A stretch of 64,000 nucleotides of DNA from Porticoccaceae bacterium (lineage in GTDB: Bacteria > Pseudomonadota > Gammaproteobacteria > Pseudomonadales > Porticoccaceae), in the NCBI GenBank assembly GCA_029248755.1, contig JAQWIR010000015.1, positions 1 through 64,000 on the forward strand, read 5' to 3'. The notes beneath the pieces were generated by a model. The model made no database searches. It saw only the letters and a program-made list of their open reading frames with translations, and had not been told where the DNA came from. Of the stretch, positions 47,739 to 56,929 are shown piece by piece. Numbering within the stretch: position 1 is the first letter of the stretch; the number at the start of each line of letters is the position of its first letter. Made by a program: the position numbers and the translations under genes.

Positions 47739-48626
47739 ATGCAATACCCGACGATTGATCAAACAGTTGGCAATAGCCGCTTGGTGAGATTGCAACGTAT
47801 CCCGGGGAAAACCTCCAATACTATTTTGGCTAAACTCGAGGGTGATAACCCTGCCGGTAGTATCAAAGATCGTCCAGCGATCAATATGATTAAACAAGCT
47901 GAATTGCGCGGCGATATCAAACCCGGTGATCGATTGGTAGAGGCCACCAGTGGCAATACTGGTATCGCCTTGGCCATGGCCTCAGCTATGTTGGGTTATA
48001 AAATCACACTTATCATGCCAGAAAATGCCACTGATGAGCGAAAATGGGCCATGACCGCCTATGGCGCTGATCTTATTTTGGTTAGCAAAGAAGAGGGCAT
48101 GGAAGGCGCTCGAGATTTGGCAAGTACTATGCAATCTGAGGGCAAGGGTGTGGTGTTAGATCAGTTTAATAACCCCGATAACCCTATGGCCCATGTGAAT
48201 TCCACTGGTCCAGAAATTTGGCGTGATACTCAAGGTGAAATTACCCATTTTGTTAGCTCTATGGGCACCACAGGCACTATTATGGGTGTATCGGCCTTTC
48301 TAAAATCGAAAAATCCAGAGGTTCAGATTATTGGTCTGCAACCTGAAGATGGTGCCAGTATTCCGGGTATCAGACGCTGGCCCAAAGCCTATCTTCCCGG
48401 TATCTTTGAGGATACCAATATTGATAAAGTCATGGATATATCCCAGTCCGCCGCCGAGCAGACTATGATTAGATTGGCTCGCGAAGAGGGTATATTTGCT
48501 GGTGTATCCTCTGGTGGTTCGGTTGCCGCTGCGCTTGAGATAAGCAAGCAGGTAGAAAATGCTATTATTGTGGCGATTATTTGCGATCGAGGAGATCGTT
48601 ATCTGTCTTCAGGGTTATTTGCTTAG
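47739..48626 (+). CDS. cysM: cysteine synthase B
   Basis: A 295-aa O-acetylserine sulfhydrylase of the CysM type. The start is ATG 47739 (MQYPTIDQTVGNSRLVRLQR) with GAGGCGAG upstream; the track adds ten residues. The PLP Lys43 is in NPAGSIKDRPA, with the substrate loop EATSGNTGIALAMA and glycine-rich SSMGTTGTIMG. The MPENATDERKWAMTAYGADLILV block favours CysM over CysK. mazG follows directly; rlmD and relA, usually between them in Pseudomonas, are absent. Confidence 0.95.
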   Translation: MQYPTIDQTVGNSRLVRLQRIPGKTSNTILAKLEGDNPAGSIKDRPAINMIKQAELRGDIKPGDRLVEATSGNTGIALAMASAMLGYKITLIMPENATDERKWAMTAYGADLILVSKEEGMEGARDLASTMQSEGKGVVLDQFNNPDNPMAHVNSTGPEIWRDTQGEITHFVSSMGTTGTIMGVSAFLKSKNPEVQIIGLQPEDGASIPGIRRWPKAYLPGIFEDTNIDKVMDISQSAAEQTMIRLAREEGIFAGVSSGGSVAAALEISKQVENAIIVAIICDRGDRYLSSGLFA

Positions 48627-48657
48627 TTTTTCAATAGTGAGCTAAAAAGGAATTTTT

Positions 48658-49470
48658 ATGTCAAATAATTATTCTATATCCGATCTGCGCTACCTCATGG
48701 CGCGCCTGCGCGATCCTGAAACGGGTTGTCCTTGGGATATTAAACAATCTTATGCCAGTATTGCTTCTCATACGGTTGAAGAAGTGTATGAAGTGGTGGA
48801 TGCCATTGAGCGCAATGATCTGAGTGATTTAAGTGAGGAATTGGGCGATCTACTATTTCAAATTATCTTTTATTGCCAGTTAGCAGAAGAGCAGGGTGAG
48901 TTTGATTTTGATACGGTCATAAACCATATCACTTCTAAGCTGGTAAGGCGGCATCCCCATGTTTTTCCAGACGGTACCCTTAAATCAACCCGAGCCGGCT
49001 CTTCTATTGATGAACAGCAAATCAAACAAAACTGGGAAGCGATTAAGCAGCAAGAACGTCAAAATAAGGGTAATAGCGGTATTTTAGATGATGTGCCCAA
49101 TGCTTTGCCGGCTCAGTTACGCGCCACTAAATTGCAAAAGAGAGCGGCTAATTATGGCTTTGATTGGCCTGATATTAGCGGTGTATTTGATAAGGTTAAT
49201 GAAGAGCTCGCCGAGTTACAGTGCGAGGTTGATAGTGGAGATAAGGCGCGGCAGGAAGAGGAGCTGGGTGATCTGATGTTTGCCTGTGTTAATTTAGCGC
49301 GACACCTATCAATTGATCCTGAAAGAGCCTTGGCAAAAACTAATAATAAATTTAAGCAAAGATTTGAGTCTATGGATGCGAATTTGGACTTAAAAAACAA
49401 TCAATCCCTTGATACAGATAGCCTTGAGCAGGCTTGGAATAACGCTAAAAAGGCTGAAAAAAACAGTTAA
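48658..49470 (+). CDS. mazG: nucleoside triphosphate pyrophosphohydrolase MazG
   Basis: A 270-aa two-domain MazG that hydrolyses NTPs, and in E. coli limits ppGpp-related cell death. Each half has the EExxE...ExxD metal motif: EEVYEVVDAI/EELGDLLFQ and EELAELQCEV/EELGDLMFA. The ATG has AGGA 9 nt upstream. The first gene after cysM, with 31 bp between. Confidence 0.94.
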   Translation: MSNNYSISDLRYLMARLRDPETGCPWDIKQSYASIASHTVEEVYEVVDAIERNDLSDLSEELGDLLFQIIFYCQLAEEQGEFDFDTVINHITSKLVRRHPHVFPDGTLKSTRAGSSIDEQQIKQNWEAIKQQERQNKGNSGILDDVPNALPAQLRATKLQKRAANYGFDWPDISGVFDKVNEELAELQCEVDSGDKARQEEELGDLMFACVNLARHLSIDPERALAKTNNKFKQRFESMDANLDLKNNQSLDTDSLEQAWNNAKKAEKNS

Positions 49471-49609
49471 AAAAAGACGTTTCTTATTGACTAAACCGGG
49501 CGCTAGACTTGTTTGAATAGGCCAATAGGTGTATTGTTCTCACCCTCTTTTAGAGGTTGTTATTTAACCCGTAAAAACCTTAATAATTAAGCTTATAGGA
49601 AACTCATTA

Positions 49610-50260
49610 ATGCGATTGATTCTTCTAGGTCCCCCCGGAGCAGGAAAAGGCACTCAGGCACAGTTTATCTCTGAGAAATACGCCGTTCCACAGGTCTCTA
49701 CTGGCGATATGCTTAGAGCTGCGATTAAAGCGGGGTCTGAATTAGGCAAAAAAGTAAAAGATGTTATGGATTCTGGTGCCTTGGTATCCGATGAACTAAT
49801 TATTGCCTTGGTAGAAGATCGTATTCAGCAAGCAGACTGTGTTAATGGCTTTTTACTGGATGGTTTCCCGCGCACCATTCCTCAGGCACAGGCATTAAAA
49901 GATGCCGGTATTCCGATTGATTTTGTAGTTGAAATTTCTGTTGATGATGACCAAATTGTTTCGCGCTTAAGTGGACGTCGTGTGCATGAGGGCAGTGGTC
50001 GGGTTTATCATGTTGAGCACAACCCACCGCAAACAGCCGGTCAAGATGATGTTACTGGTGATACGCTAATTCAGCGCGAAGATGATCGTGAAGAAACCAT
50101 TCGCAACCGTCTTGAGGTTTATCATAACCAAACTGAGCCACTGGTGGCTTTCTACACTGATTTAGCTAGTTCAGCTGATCAAGCACCGGCGTTTAAATCG
50201 GTGGATGGTCTTGGGCAGTTGGATGAAGTTCAGGCGCGAATTGTCACTGCGCTAAGCTAA
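49610..50260 (+). CDS. adk: adenylate kinase
   Basis: A 216-aa long-form enzyme balancing AMP, ADP and ATP. The P-loop [11 protein letters not shown] lies at 5-15; the NMP-binding region has [17 protein letters not shown], and [10 protein letters not shown] follows. The LID (about 123-160, [29 protein letters not shown]) lacks zinc Cys, as in most Gram-negative forms. Confidence 0.97.
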   Translation: MRLILLGPPGAGKGTQAQFISEKYAVPQVSTGDMLRAAIKAGSELGKKVKDVMDSGALVSDELIIALVEDRIQQADCVNGFLLDGFPRTIPQAQALKDAGIPIDFVVEISVDDDQIVSRLSGRRVHEGSGRVYHVEHNPPQTAGQDDVTGDTLIQREDDREETIRNRLEVYHNQTEPLVAFYTDLASSADQAPAFKSVDGLGQLDEVQARIVTALS

Positions 50261-50359
50261 TCTGCTAGCCAGCACATTTCTAAAATCTGTTATGCGATTA
50301 AACTCTGGGTTAGGTATACTCTGGTTTTGATTTCTATTGGGTTTTGCACAGGCTAAAAC

Positions 50360-51070
50360 ATGACCACAATTCTGGCGGTTGATACTTCTACTGAAGCCTG
50401 TTCTGTCGCGCTTCAGATTGGCAATAAAACCATTGCTAAATTCGCCGATGAGCCGCGTTCCCATTCCCGCTTGTTAATGCCTATGGTGCAGCAGGTTTTA
50501 GCTGAGGCCCAAATTAAGGTTAATCAGTTAGATGCTATTGGCGTTAGTATAGGTCCCGGGTCATTTACGGGTTTACGTATAGGTTTTGCCGCCGTTCAAG
50601 GCATGGCCTATGGTGCGGATATTCCTGTAGTACCGATATCTACTTTAAAGTTGATGGTGGCGACTTATTCGCGGCAACAAAACACAGCAGTGGGTGAAAT
50701 AACTGCTCTACTTGATGCGCGAATGTCTGAATTTAATCTGGGAAGATACAAACTAGAGGATAATGATCAGATTGTCGCACTAGAAGACGATCGGCTAGTG
50801 TCTGCAGAGCAGGTAATAGCGCTAATAGAAGCCAATAATCCGAGTGCGATAATTGGTGATTCTGGCAACCTTTTTGAAACTGCGCCTCAGCTAGCGGATC
50901 AATTTACCCAGATCTATCCTAATGCCATTGATATATTACCTATGGCTCTACAACAGTTTAATCAGGACTTAGCGGTTAATATTGAATCTATCGATTTGGT
51001 GTATTTGCGCGGGACTGAGGCATGGCAAAAGAGAAAACGCTTAAGAGCACCAGCGGAAGAGGTTAACTAA
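50360..51070 (+). CDS. tsaB: tRNA threonylcarbamoyladenosine synthesis protein TsaB
   Basis: A 236-aa ASKHA-fold partner of TsaD and TsaE that makes t6A37 in tRNAs reading ANN codons. The N-terminus ILAVDTSTEACSVALQIG and the GVSIGPGSFTGLRIGFAAVQGMAYG block are characteristic. It follows adk, as in Pseudomonas, and its TAA overlaps the uppP ATG by one base. Confidence 0.95.
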   Translation: MTTILAVDTSTEACSVALQIGNKTIAKFADEPRSHSRLLMPMVQQVLAEAQIKVNQLDAIGVSIGPGSFTGLRIGFAAVQGMAYGADIPVVPISTLKLMVATYSRQQNTAVGEITALLDARMSEFNLGRYKLEDNDQIVALEDDRLVSAEQVIALIEANNPSAIIGDSGNLFETAPQLADQFTQIYPNAIDILPMALQQFNQDLAVNIESIDLVYLRGTEAWQKRKRLRAPAEEVN

Positions 51071-51876
51071 TGGATTTTATTCAAGCATTTTGGCTTGCTT
51101 TGGTACAGGGCTTAACCGAATTTTTACCCATCTCTAGCTCTGCCCATTTAATTTTACCTTCGGCTATTTTGGGCTGGCAGGATCAGGGTTTAGCCTTTGA
51201 TGTGGCTGTGCATGTGGGCTCATTAATTGCTGTTTTGGCTTATTTTAAAAATGACGTATTAAAGCTCATTAAATCTTGGATCGGTTCAACCTTTTTAGGT
51301 CGTGCCAGTAACGCCGAAAGCCAAATGGCGTGGTTTATTATTATGGCTACTATACCCGCCGCACTGGTGGGACTATTAGCGGGTGGCTTTATTGAGCTGC
51401 ATCTGCGCTCCATTGCGGTGATTGCAACCACTACTATTGTTTTTGGCTTGTTATTGGGATGGGTTGATTGGCGTGTTCGCGGCGCTAAAACCTTACAGAA
51501 TATTACCTGGAAATCAGCGCTAATTATTGGTCTAGCTCAGGCGTTAGCACTGATACCCGGTACCTCAAGATCAGGCATTACCATTACTGCCGCATTAGCC
51601 TTGGGTTTTGACCGCAATTCAGCCGCGCGACTCTCTTTTTTATTGGCTATTCCGATTATTGTTCTTAGCGGTGGTTATCAAGGTTTACAGCTAATGGCAG
51701 AGTCATCAGTGCCTTGGCTTGAAATCGCCTTTGGCACAGTAATTTCTGGGGTTACTGCTTACTTATGCATCCATTACTTTCTGCGCCTAGTAAGTAAAAT
51801 AGGTATGTTACCCTTTGTTATTTATCGACTAATTTTGGGTGTTATTTTAATCCTCATATACAATGGCGTGATTTAA
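51070..51876 (+). CDS. uppP: undecaprenyl-diphosphatase UppP/BacA
   Basis: A 268-aa inner-membrane protein with about seven helices that recycles undecaprenyl diphosphate for cell-wall synthesis; extra copies give bacitracin resistance. The motifs ALVQGLTEFLPISSSAHLILP and IPGTSRSGITITAAL hold the catalytic Glu and Arg/Ser. Translation is probably coupled to tsaB. Confidence 0.96.
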   Translation: MDFIQAFWLALVQGLTEFLPISSSAHLILPSAILGWQDQGLAFDVAVHVGSLIAVLAYFKNDVLKLIKSWIGSTFLGRASNAESQMAWFIIMATIPAALVGLLAGGFIELHLRSIAVIATTTIVFGLLLGWVDWRVRGAKTLQNITWKSALIIGLAQALALIPGTSRSGITITAALALGFDRNSAARLSFLLAIPIIVLSGGYQGLQLMAESSVPWLEIAFGTVISGVTAYLCIHYFLRLVSKIGMLPFVIYRLILGVILILIYNGVI

Positions 51877-51905
51877 AGCTAGATCTTCAATAGATAGGAA
51901 CCACC

Positions 51906-53222
51906 ATGGATCAAACGGAAAACCAATTTAACCAACAGCTTTGTGCCTTTTTAGATGCATCGCCGACCCCATTTCATGGGGTGTCGACTATGGTGTCCCT
52001 GTTATCTGAAGCGGGTTTTACTGAGTTATCTGATGATCAATCATGGTCGCTAAAGCAGGGCGGCAAATACTATGTGGTGCGCAATGGCTCGTCTATTGTG
52101 GCCTTTGTTAATGGCTCTGAAGCGGTATCCAAATCTGGTGTAAGAATTGTCGGCGCCCATACTGATAGCCCATGCCCCATGCTAAAACCTCAGCCAGAGA
52201 TACAGAAGGGTGGTTTTTGCCAGTTGGGGGTGGAAATCTATGGCGGTGCATTACTAAACCCTTGGTTTGATCGTGATCTATCGATTGCCGGTCGTGTGGT
52301 TTATAAAGATGCCAATCAAGAACTAAAGCAGACATTGATCAACTTTAAACACCCAGTGGCGACAATCCCCAGCTTGGCCATTCATTTAGATCGCAATGCC
52401 AACAAGGATCGGACTATTAATCCGCAAACGGATATTCCGCCCATAGTAAAATTAAATATGGGCAACCAAAAGTCCCAAAACTTCAGGGATATTCTGCAAC
52501 AACAATTTTTAACCGACCAAGATCAGGTGATGGATTTTGAACTCTGTCTATTTGATACCCAGCCAGCGGCCATGGTGGGTTTAGATCAAGAATTTTTGGC
52601 CTCGGGGCGTTTGGATAATCTATTAAGCTGTTTTGTGGCCACTCAGGCGTTAATAAAAGCCGATGGTACCCAAACCTGCATAATGGCCTGTAATGACCAT
52701 GAAGAAGTGGGCAGTGTCTCTGCTGTGGGTGCTGATGGACCATTTTTAGAGTCAGTAATCGCCAAGATAGCCGCTAATGAATCCGGTTCGTTAGATATCA
52801 GTGCAGTAATGGATAAATCCCTATTAATATCCTGTGATAATGCCCATGCGGTGCATCCCAACTATATGGATAAGCATGATGCCGACCATTTGCCCAGTAT
52901 TAATGGTGGGCCAGTGATTAAAACCAATGTCAAACAACGCTATGCCACCAATAGTGTCACCTCAAGCCGCTTTAAACAGCTGTGTGAACAGGCCAATGTG
53001 CCAGTGCAACAGTTTGTGTCGCGCAGTGATATGGGTTGCGGTAGCACCATAGGCCCCATTGCATCCTCTCGCCTTGGAGTAGCCACCATTGATGTGGGTA
53101 TTGCCCAACTAGCTATGCATTCTTGTCGTGAACTGACAGGATCTAAGGATTCTTTAAGGCTTGCGATGGTGTTGGGTGCATTTTTTAGTAGTGATGAACC
53201 TATGGGTTGTGATTGGGTTTAG
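51906..53222 (+). CDS. apeB: M18 family aminopeptidase
   Basis: A 438-aa zinc aminopeptidase. Metal ligands are seen in VGAHTDSPCPMLKP, near FLASGRLDNLLSC, in NDHEEVGSVSA and toward the C-terminus in SRSDMGCGSTIGPI. It releases N-terminal residues from peptides in the cytosol. The start has ATAGGAACCACC upstream. It follows uppP by 29 bp. Confidence 0.94.
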   Translation: MDQTENQFNQQLCAFLDASPTPFHGVSTMVSLLSEAGFTELSDDQSWSLKQGGKYYVVRNGSSIVAFVNGSEAVSKSGVRIVGAHTDSPCPMLKPQPEIQKGGFCQLGVEIYGGALLNPWFDRDLSIAGRVVYKDANQELKQTLINFKHPVATIPSLAIHLDRNANKDRTINPQTDIPPIVKLNMGNQKSQNFRDILQQQFLTDQDQVMDFELCLFDTQPAAMVGLDQEFLASGRLDNLLSCFVATQALIKADGTQTCIMACNDHEEVGSVSAVGADGPFLESVIAKIAANESGSLDISAVMDKSLLISCDNAHAVHPNYMDKHDADHLPSINGGPVIKTNVKQRYATNSVTSSRFKQLCEQANVPVQQFVSRSDMGCGSTIGPIASSRLGVATIDVGIAQLAMHSCRELTGSKDSLRLAMVLGAFFSSDEPMGCDWV

Positions 53223-53312
53223 ATAAACAAGCGGTATTAATTGCTTGTAAAAGGTTGAGTAACTGAACAGAACCCTTATCATAGCTTGCTATATCCACCC
53301 AGAAGATTTTTT

Positions 53313-54320
53313 ATGAGCCAAAAAAGAGTTTTAACCGGTATTACTACCTCGGGTACCCCGCATTTGGGCAACTATGTGGGCGCTATTCGCCCGGCTGTTG
53401 AGGCGAGTCGCGATCAAAGTACGGAGTCCTTTTTCTTTTTAGCGGATTACCATGCGTTGATTAAGTGTCAGGATCCTGAGGCGGTGCATCAGTCTACGCT
53501 TGAGATTGCGGCGGCTTGGTTGGCGCTGGGCTTGGACCCTGAACAGGTGGTGTTTTATCGTCAATCGGATATCCCTGAAATCCCCGAATTAACCTGGTAC
53601 CTGACCTGTATGACAGCTAAGGGACTCATGAATCGCGCCCATGCTTATAAGGCGGCGGTGCAGGCTAATCAAGAAGCGGGTGAGGATGACGATCTGGCGA
53701 TTACTATGGGGCTATTTAGTTACCCAACTTTAATGGCGGCTGATATTTTGATGTTTAATGCCAGTGATATCCCTGTGGGTCGCGATCAGATTCAGCATGT
53801 GGAAATGGCGCGTGATATTGCTCAGCGGTTTAATCATCATTATGGCGAACATTTTGTATTGCCCTCGGCTAAAGTGGATGACAATGTAGCCGTGCTTCAG
53901 GGGCTAGATGGTCGCAAGATGAGTAAAAGTTATAACAACACAATTCCGTTGTTTTTAACCGAGAAAAAACTCAAGAAACATATCAATAAGATTAAGACTA
54001 ATTTACTGGAGCCGGGTGAGCCTAAGGATCCAGATGATTCTGCGGTTTTTCAGCTATGGCAGGCCTTTGCCACTGAGCAACAAACTGTAGAAATGCGTCA
54101 ACAGTTTGCTGAGGGTATTGCTTGGGGTGAGGCGAAAAAGCAGTTGTTTGAATTGATTAATAGTCAGCTAGCCGAGCCACGCGAGCGTTATAATCAGTTG
54201 ATTGAAAGTCCAGCTGAGGTAGAAAAGATACTCCAGAAGGGGGCTGAAAAGGCGCGAGAATATAGCGCTACTTTAATCACTCAGGTTCGAAAGGCTGTGG
54301 GTATTCGTCCCTTAGGTTAA
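53313..54320 (+). CDS. trpS: tryptophanyl-tRNA synthetase
   Basis: A 335-aa class I synthetase from ATG 53313 ([23 protein letters not shown]); the track's TTG start adds nine residues. The HIGH-like motif is [12 protein letters not shown] and the KMSKS motif is [15 protein letters not shown]. The tRNA-binding region contains a [24 protein letters not shown] block. Monocistronic by spacing. Confidence 0.97.
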   Translation: MSQKRVLTGITTSGTPHLGNYVGAIRPAVEASRDQSTESFFFLADYHALIKCQDPEAVHQSTLEIAAAWLALGLDPEQVVFYRQSDIPEIPELTWYLTCMTAKGLMNRAHAYKAAVQANQEAGEDDDLAITMGLFSYPTLMAADILMFNASDIPVGRDQIQHVEMARDIAQRFNHHYGEHFVLPSAKVDDNVAVLQGLDGRKMSKSYNNTIPLFLTEKKLKKHINKIKTNLLEPGEPKDPDDSAVFQLWQAFATEQQTVEMRQQFAEGIAWGEAKKQLFELINSQLAEPRERYNQLIESPAEVEKILQKGAEKAREYSATLITQVRKAVGIRPLG

Positions 54321-54445
54321 CAGTAAAATTTTATGGATTAAATATGCTCTGTTGTAGTGAGATATTATCCATTTCGCTGTATAATGCGTATTACTAGTAG
54401 TCAGTTTTGTAATAACTTCCACGTCAATATTTAACGGAGACTTCA

Positions 54446-54871
54446 ATGAGTCAGCTCAGAGTTTTTGGACTTGTCATCTTTACCCTATTTACTATGGTTG
54501 CCTGTAGCGGCCAAGAGGGCTCTGCCGAGCTTACGGATAATCAGAAAAACCTTGTTGCTGAGCGTATTGCACCTCATGGCAGTTTGGTAATGGCGGGCCA
54601 GGCGGTGGTTTCAGCGGTTGCTGCTGCTGTTCGTTCGGGTGAATCAATTTATTCTAGTAATTGCCAGGGCTGTCATGATTATGGCGTTGCCGGTGCACCT
54701 AAGATGGGTGATATAGCGGCTTGGGCTGATCGCCTAACAAAGGGTATTGAGACGGTTTACGCGAATGCAATTAATGGTATTGGCGCTATGCCGGCTAAGG
54801 GTACTTGCATGGATTGTAGCGATGATGAAATTATTTCTACCATCGACTACATGCTAGAAAACAGTCAGTAG
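54446..54871 (+). CDS. cytochrome c5-type lipoprotein
   Basis: A 141-aa c-type cytochrome. The lipobox MVACS at residues 17-21 makes Cys20 the likely lipidated residue, so it should be anchored to a membrane. Heme motif CQGCH is followed by DYGVAGAPKMGD, and the axial Met is in GAMPAKGTCMDCSDDE, all typical of the cytochrome c5 family, including its extra CMDC disulfide pair. A strong GGAG site precedes the ATG. A terminator follows. Confidence 0.9.
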   Translation: MSQLRVFGLVIFTLFTMVACSGQEGSAELTDNQKNLVAERIAPHGSLVMAGQAVVSAVAAAVRSGESIYSSNCQGCHDYGVAGAPKMGDIAAWADRLTKGIETVYANAINGIGAMPAKGTCMDCSDDEIISTIDYMLENSQ

Positions 54872-54888
54872 TTTTTTGCTTAGATACT

Positions 54889-54917
54889 AAAAACCCGCTT
54901 TGAACAGCGGGTTTTTT
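54889..54917. terminator. Rho-independent terminator between cytochrome c5 and hslO
   Basis: AAAAACCCGCT-TTGAAC-AGCGGGTTTTTT: an 11-bp stem with A and T runs on both sides, so it can serve both convergent genes. Confidence 0.88.
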
Positions 54918-54949
54918 ATTGCCAAAATTTTACTATTGTTATTAAAAAA

Positions 54950-55822
54950 TCAGTGCACCGAGGGTTGGTTAAATATTTCATCTATATCCGATTGATCAAA
55001 TTGATAATGCTGATCGCAAAATTCGCAATTAACTTCTATTAAGCCCTTTTCTTGGCATATCTCATTAACCTCGTCAGCACCCAGTGAAACAAGCATTTTT
55101 GCGGTTCTGGCTTTGGAGCAACTACAAAAAAACTGCAAATTTTCAGGCTCAAATAGACGTACTTGTTGTTCGTGAAACAGTCGATACAACTGTTCCTCAT
55201 GATCTAGCTCAAGTTGCTCTTCGGCTTTAAGACTTTCTAGTAATAAACTTAAGTGTTGCCAGTTGTCGCGTGCCTGTTCATCGTCACTACTGTGGGGCAT
55301 TTCTTGAATTAGGACGCCGGCGGCTGTATGTTGATCTGCGGCTAGTTTGATTTTGGTGCTTAATTGCTCTGATTGGTCAAAATAATACTCTAGGCATTCA
55401 CTAAGGCTGTCTTTGTCCATGGGAACTAAGCCTTGATAGCGTTCTCGACCTTCGGGTTCAATGGTGATTGCCAGAGTGGCGGAACCTAAAAGAGTTTTAA
55501 AATTTTCATTATCACCAATGGATTGATAATCCCCTCTAACTATGCCGCGCATCTGAGTATTATTACTGCATTCAGCCATAATTGAGGTGATAGTACCTCG
55601 TCCTATGGCCTGTATGCTTACAATACCCTTGAACTTTAGGGTTGCACTTAAAAGGCTTGCCGCAGCAAGAAATTCGCCGAGTATAGCGTTGATAACTGGC
55701 GGGTAGTCTTGGCGCTGTTGGATAGCTTTAAAGCTTTCGCTGAGGGTCGTAATCTCGCCACGAATATGAGTATCGTCAAAGAGAAAACGTTGTCGGGTGT
55801 CGAGTGATTTCATGGCGCGCAT
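54950..55822 (-). CDS. hslO: redox-regulated chaperone Hsp33
   Basis: A 290-aa cytosolic holdase active under oxidation. The N-terminal domain contains LGEFLAAASLLSATLKFKGIVSIQAIGRG. The zinc switch is CSCSKART (about residue 232) and CEFCDQHY (about 263), so all four Cys are present. MRAMKSL allows starts at 55822 or 55813. It precedes nothing on this strand and follows hslR, 56 bp away, in the conserved mrcA-yrfG-hslR-hslO block. Confidence 0.96.
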   Translation of the reverse strand: MRAMKSLDTRQRFLFDDTHIRGEITTLSESFKAIQQRQDYPPVINAILGEFLAAASLLSATLKFKGIVSIQAIGRGTITSIMAECSNNTQMRGIVRGDYQSIGDNENFKTLLGSATLAITIEPEGRERYQGLVPMDKDSLSECLEYYFDQSEQLSTKIKLAADQHTAAGVLIQEMPHSSDDEQARDNWQHLSLLLESLKAEEQLELDHEEQLYRLFHEQQVRLFEPENLQFFCSCSKARTAKMLVSLGADEVNEICQEKGLIEVNCEFCDQHYQFDQSDIDEIFNQPSVH

Positions 55823-55878
55823 TCTACAAAATTATGCAACAGAATGCATATTAGATTGCGCCTAAGAGGTATTTATTT

Positions 55879-56253
55879 TTAACCGCGAATAAAGCGATGA
55901 ATTTGGCGGCGTTGTTTTTTATTGGGTTTTTCATGCTGGGGTTGACTGCTATTAAGTGCTTTGCGCTCAGCCGCTGCTTTTTCTCTTACCGCAATGCTTT
56001 GGTCGGTTTCGCGATAAAGTTCTTGAGCTTGTGGAGCCCCGCGCCGTTGATCGGAGAGCATAATAACGTCGACGATTTTTGCATCATAACCCTGGCGAAT
56101 AGTCAGGCTTACCCCTAACTCCAGCATTCGACTGGGTTTGGGTTTTTGACCATCAATCTGAACCTTGCCGTTTTCTATGGCGTTTTTGGCAAGAGCGCGA
56201 GTTTTAAAAAAGCGCGCGGCCCATAACCATTTATCAATTCGTACCTTATCCAT
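55879..56253 (-). CDS. hslR: heat-shock ribosome-associated protein Hsp15
   Basis: A 124-aa S4-domain RNA-binding protein that rescues stalled 50S subunits carrying nascent chains. The S4 motif RIDKWLWAARFFKTRALAKNAIENGKVQIDG is at 4-34, followed by a basic tail (KPNKKQRRQIHRFIRG). It overlaps yrfG by 8 bp. Confidence 0.95.
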   Translation of the reverse strand: MDKVRIDKWLWAARFFKTRALAKNAIENGKVQIDGQKPKPSRMLELGVSLTIRQGYDAKIVDVIMLSDQRRGAPQAQELYRETDQSIAVREKAAAERKALNSSQPQHEKPNKKQRRQIHRFIRG

Positions 56254-56929
56254 TAGGGGTTTTACCGAACAGGGTTAAGAAATCTTCAATCATAGGGTAT
56301 TTACTATCAACTTGGCGCAGCTGGCTACTTATCGGTTCTTTTATGCTCAATAGTTGTTTGATACCAAATTGATGAGCTGAATCCAGTACCGCTTCAGAAT
56401 CATCGATAAATAATGTGGTCTTGGGGTCAAAGTCGATACTTTTTTCCAGCCTATGCCAAAACTGTTGTTGCTCTTTGGCAGCTTGATAATCATGTGACGA
56501 TATAACCTGATCAAGGAGTGATTCTATATCACAATGGGCAAACTTAAGTTGGATACTGGGGCGATCAGAGTTGGTTATCAAAACACGTTTTTTGCCCAAA
56601 TTGCCGACTTGGATTAGAAAGTCTAATACCTGTTCTCGCTCTCCAATTAGGTGTTTTAATTCTGCTTGAGCATCAATAATATTAAGTTGAAACTGGTCGG
56701 ACCAATAGTCAGTGCTATACCATTCAAGTTGTCCCTGTTTTTGTTCAAGTCGTTTGGCAATATAGCGTGTCGCTCCAGCTTGATCAGCATTGTGAATCTG
56801 GCTATATTTTTTGGGTAGATGCTCTGTCCAAAAATGGAAATCAAAATGTAAGTCGAGCAATGTTCCATCCATGTCGAGTAGCACTGTTTCAATGCTATCC
56901 CAATCTAATTGGATAGTCTGATGGCTCAA
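56246..56929 (-). CDS. yrfG: HAD-family GMP/IMP nucleotidase YrfG
   Basis: A 227-aa HAD hydrolase. Motif I DMDGTLLDL, motif II LITNSDR, and motif III/IV FIDDSEAVLDSA are present, with the FDFHFWTEHLPKKY cap characteristic of YrfG. E. coli YrfG removes phosphate from GMP and IMP. It overlaps mrcA upstream by 4 bp and hslR downstream by 8 bp. Confidence 0.92.
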   Translation of the reverse strand: MSHQTIQLDWDSIETVLLDMDGTLLDLHFDFHFWTEHLPKKYSQIHNADQAGATRYIAKRLEQKQGQLEWYSTDYWSDQFQLNIIDAQAELKHLIGEREQVLDFLIQVGNLGKKRVLITNSDRPSIQLKFAHCDIESLLDQVISSHDYQAAKEQQQFWHRLEKSIDFDPKTTLFIDDSEAVLDSAHQFGIKQLLSIKEPISSQLRQVDSKYPMIEDFLTLFGKTPNG

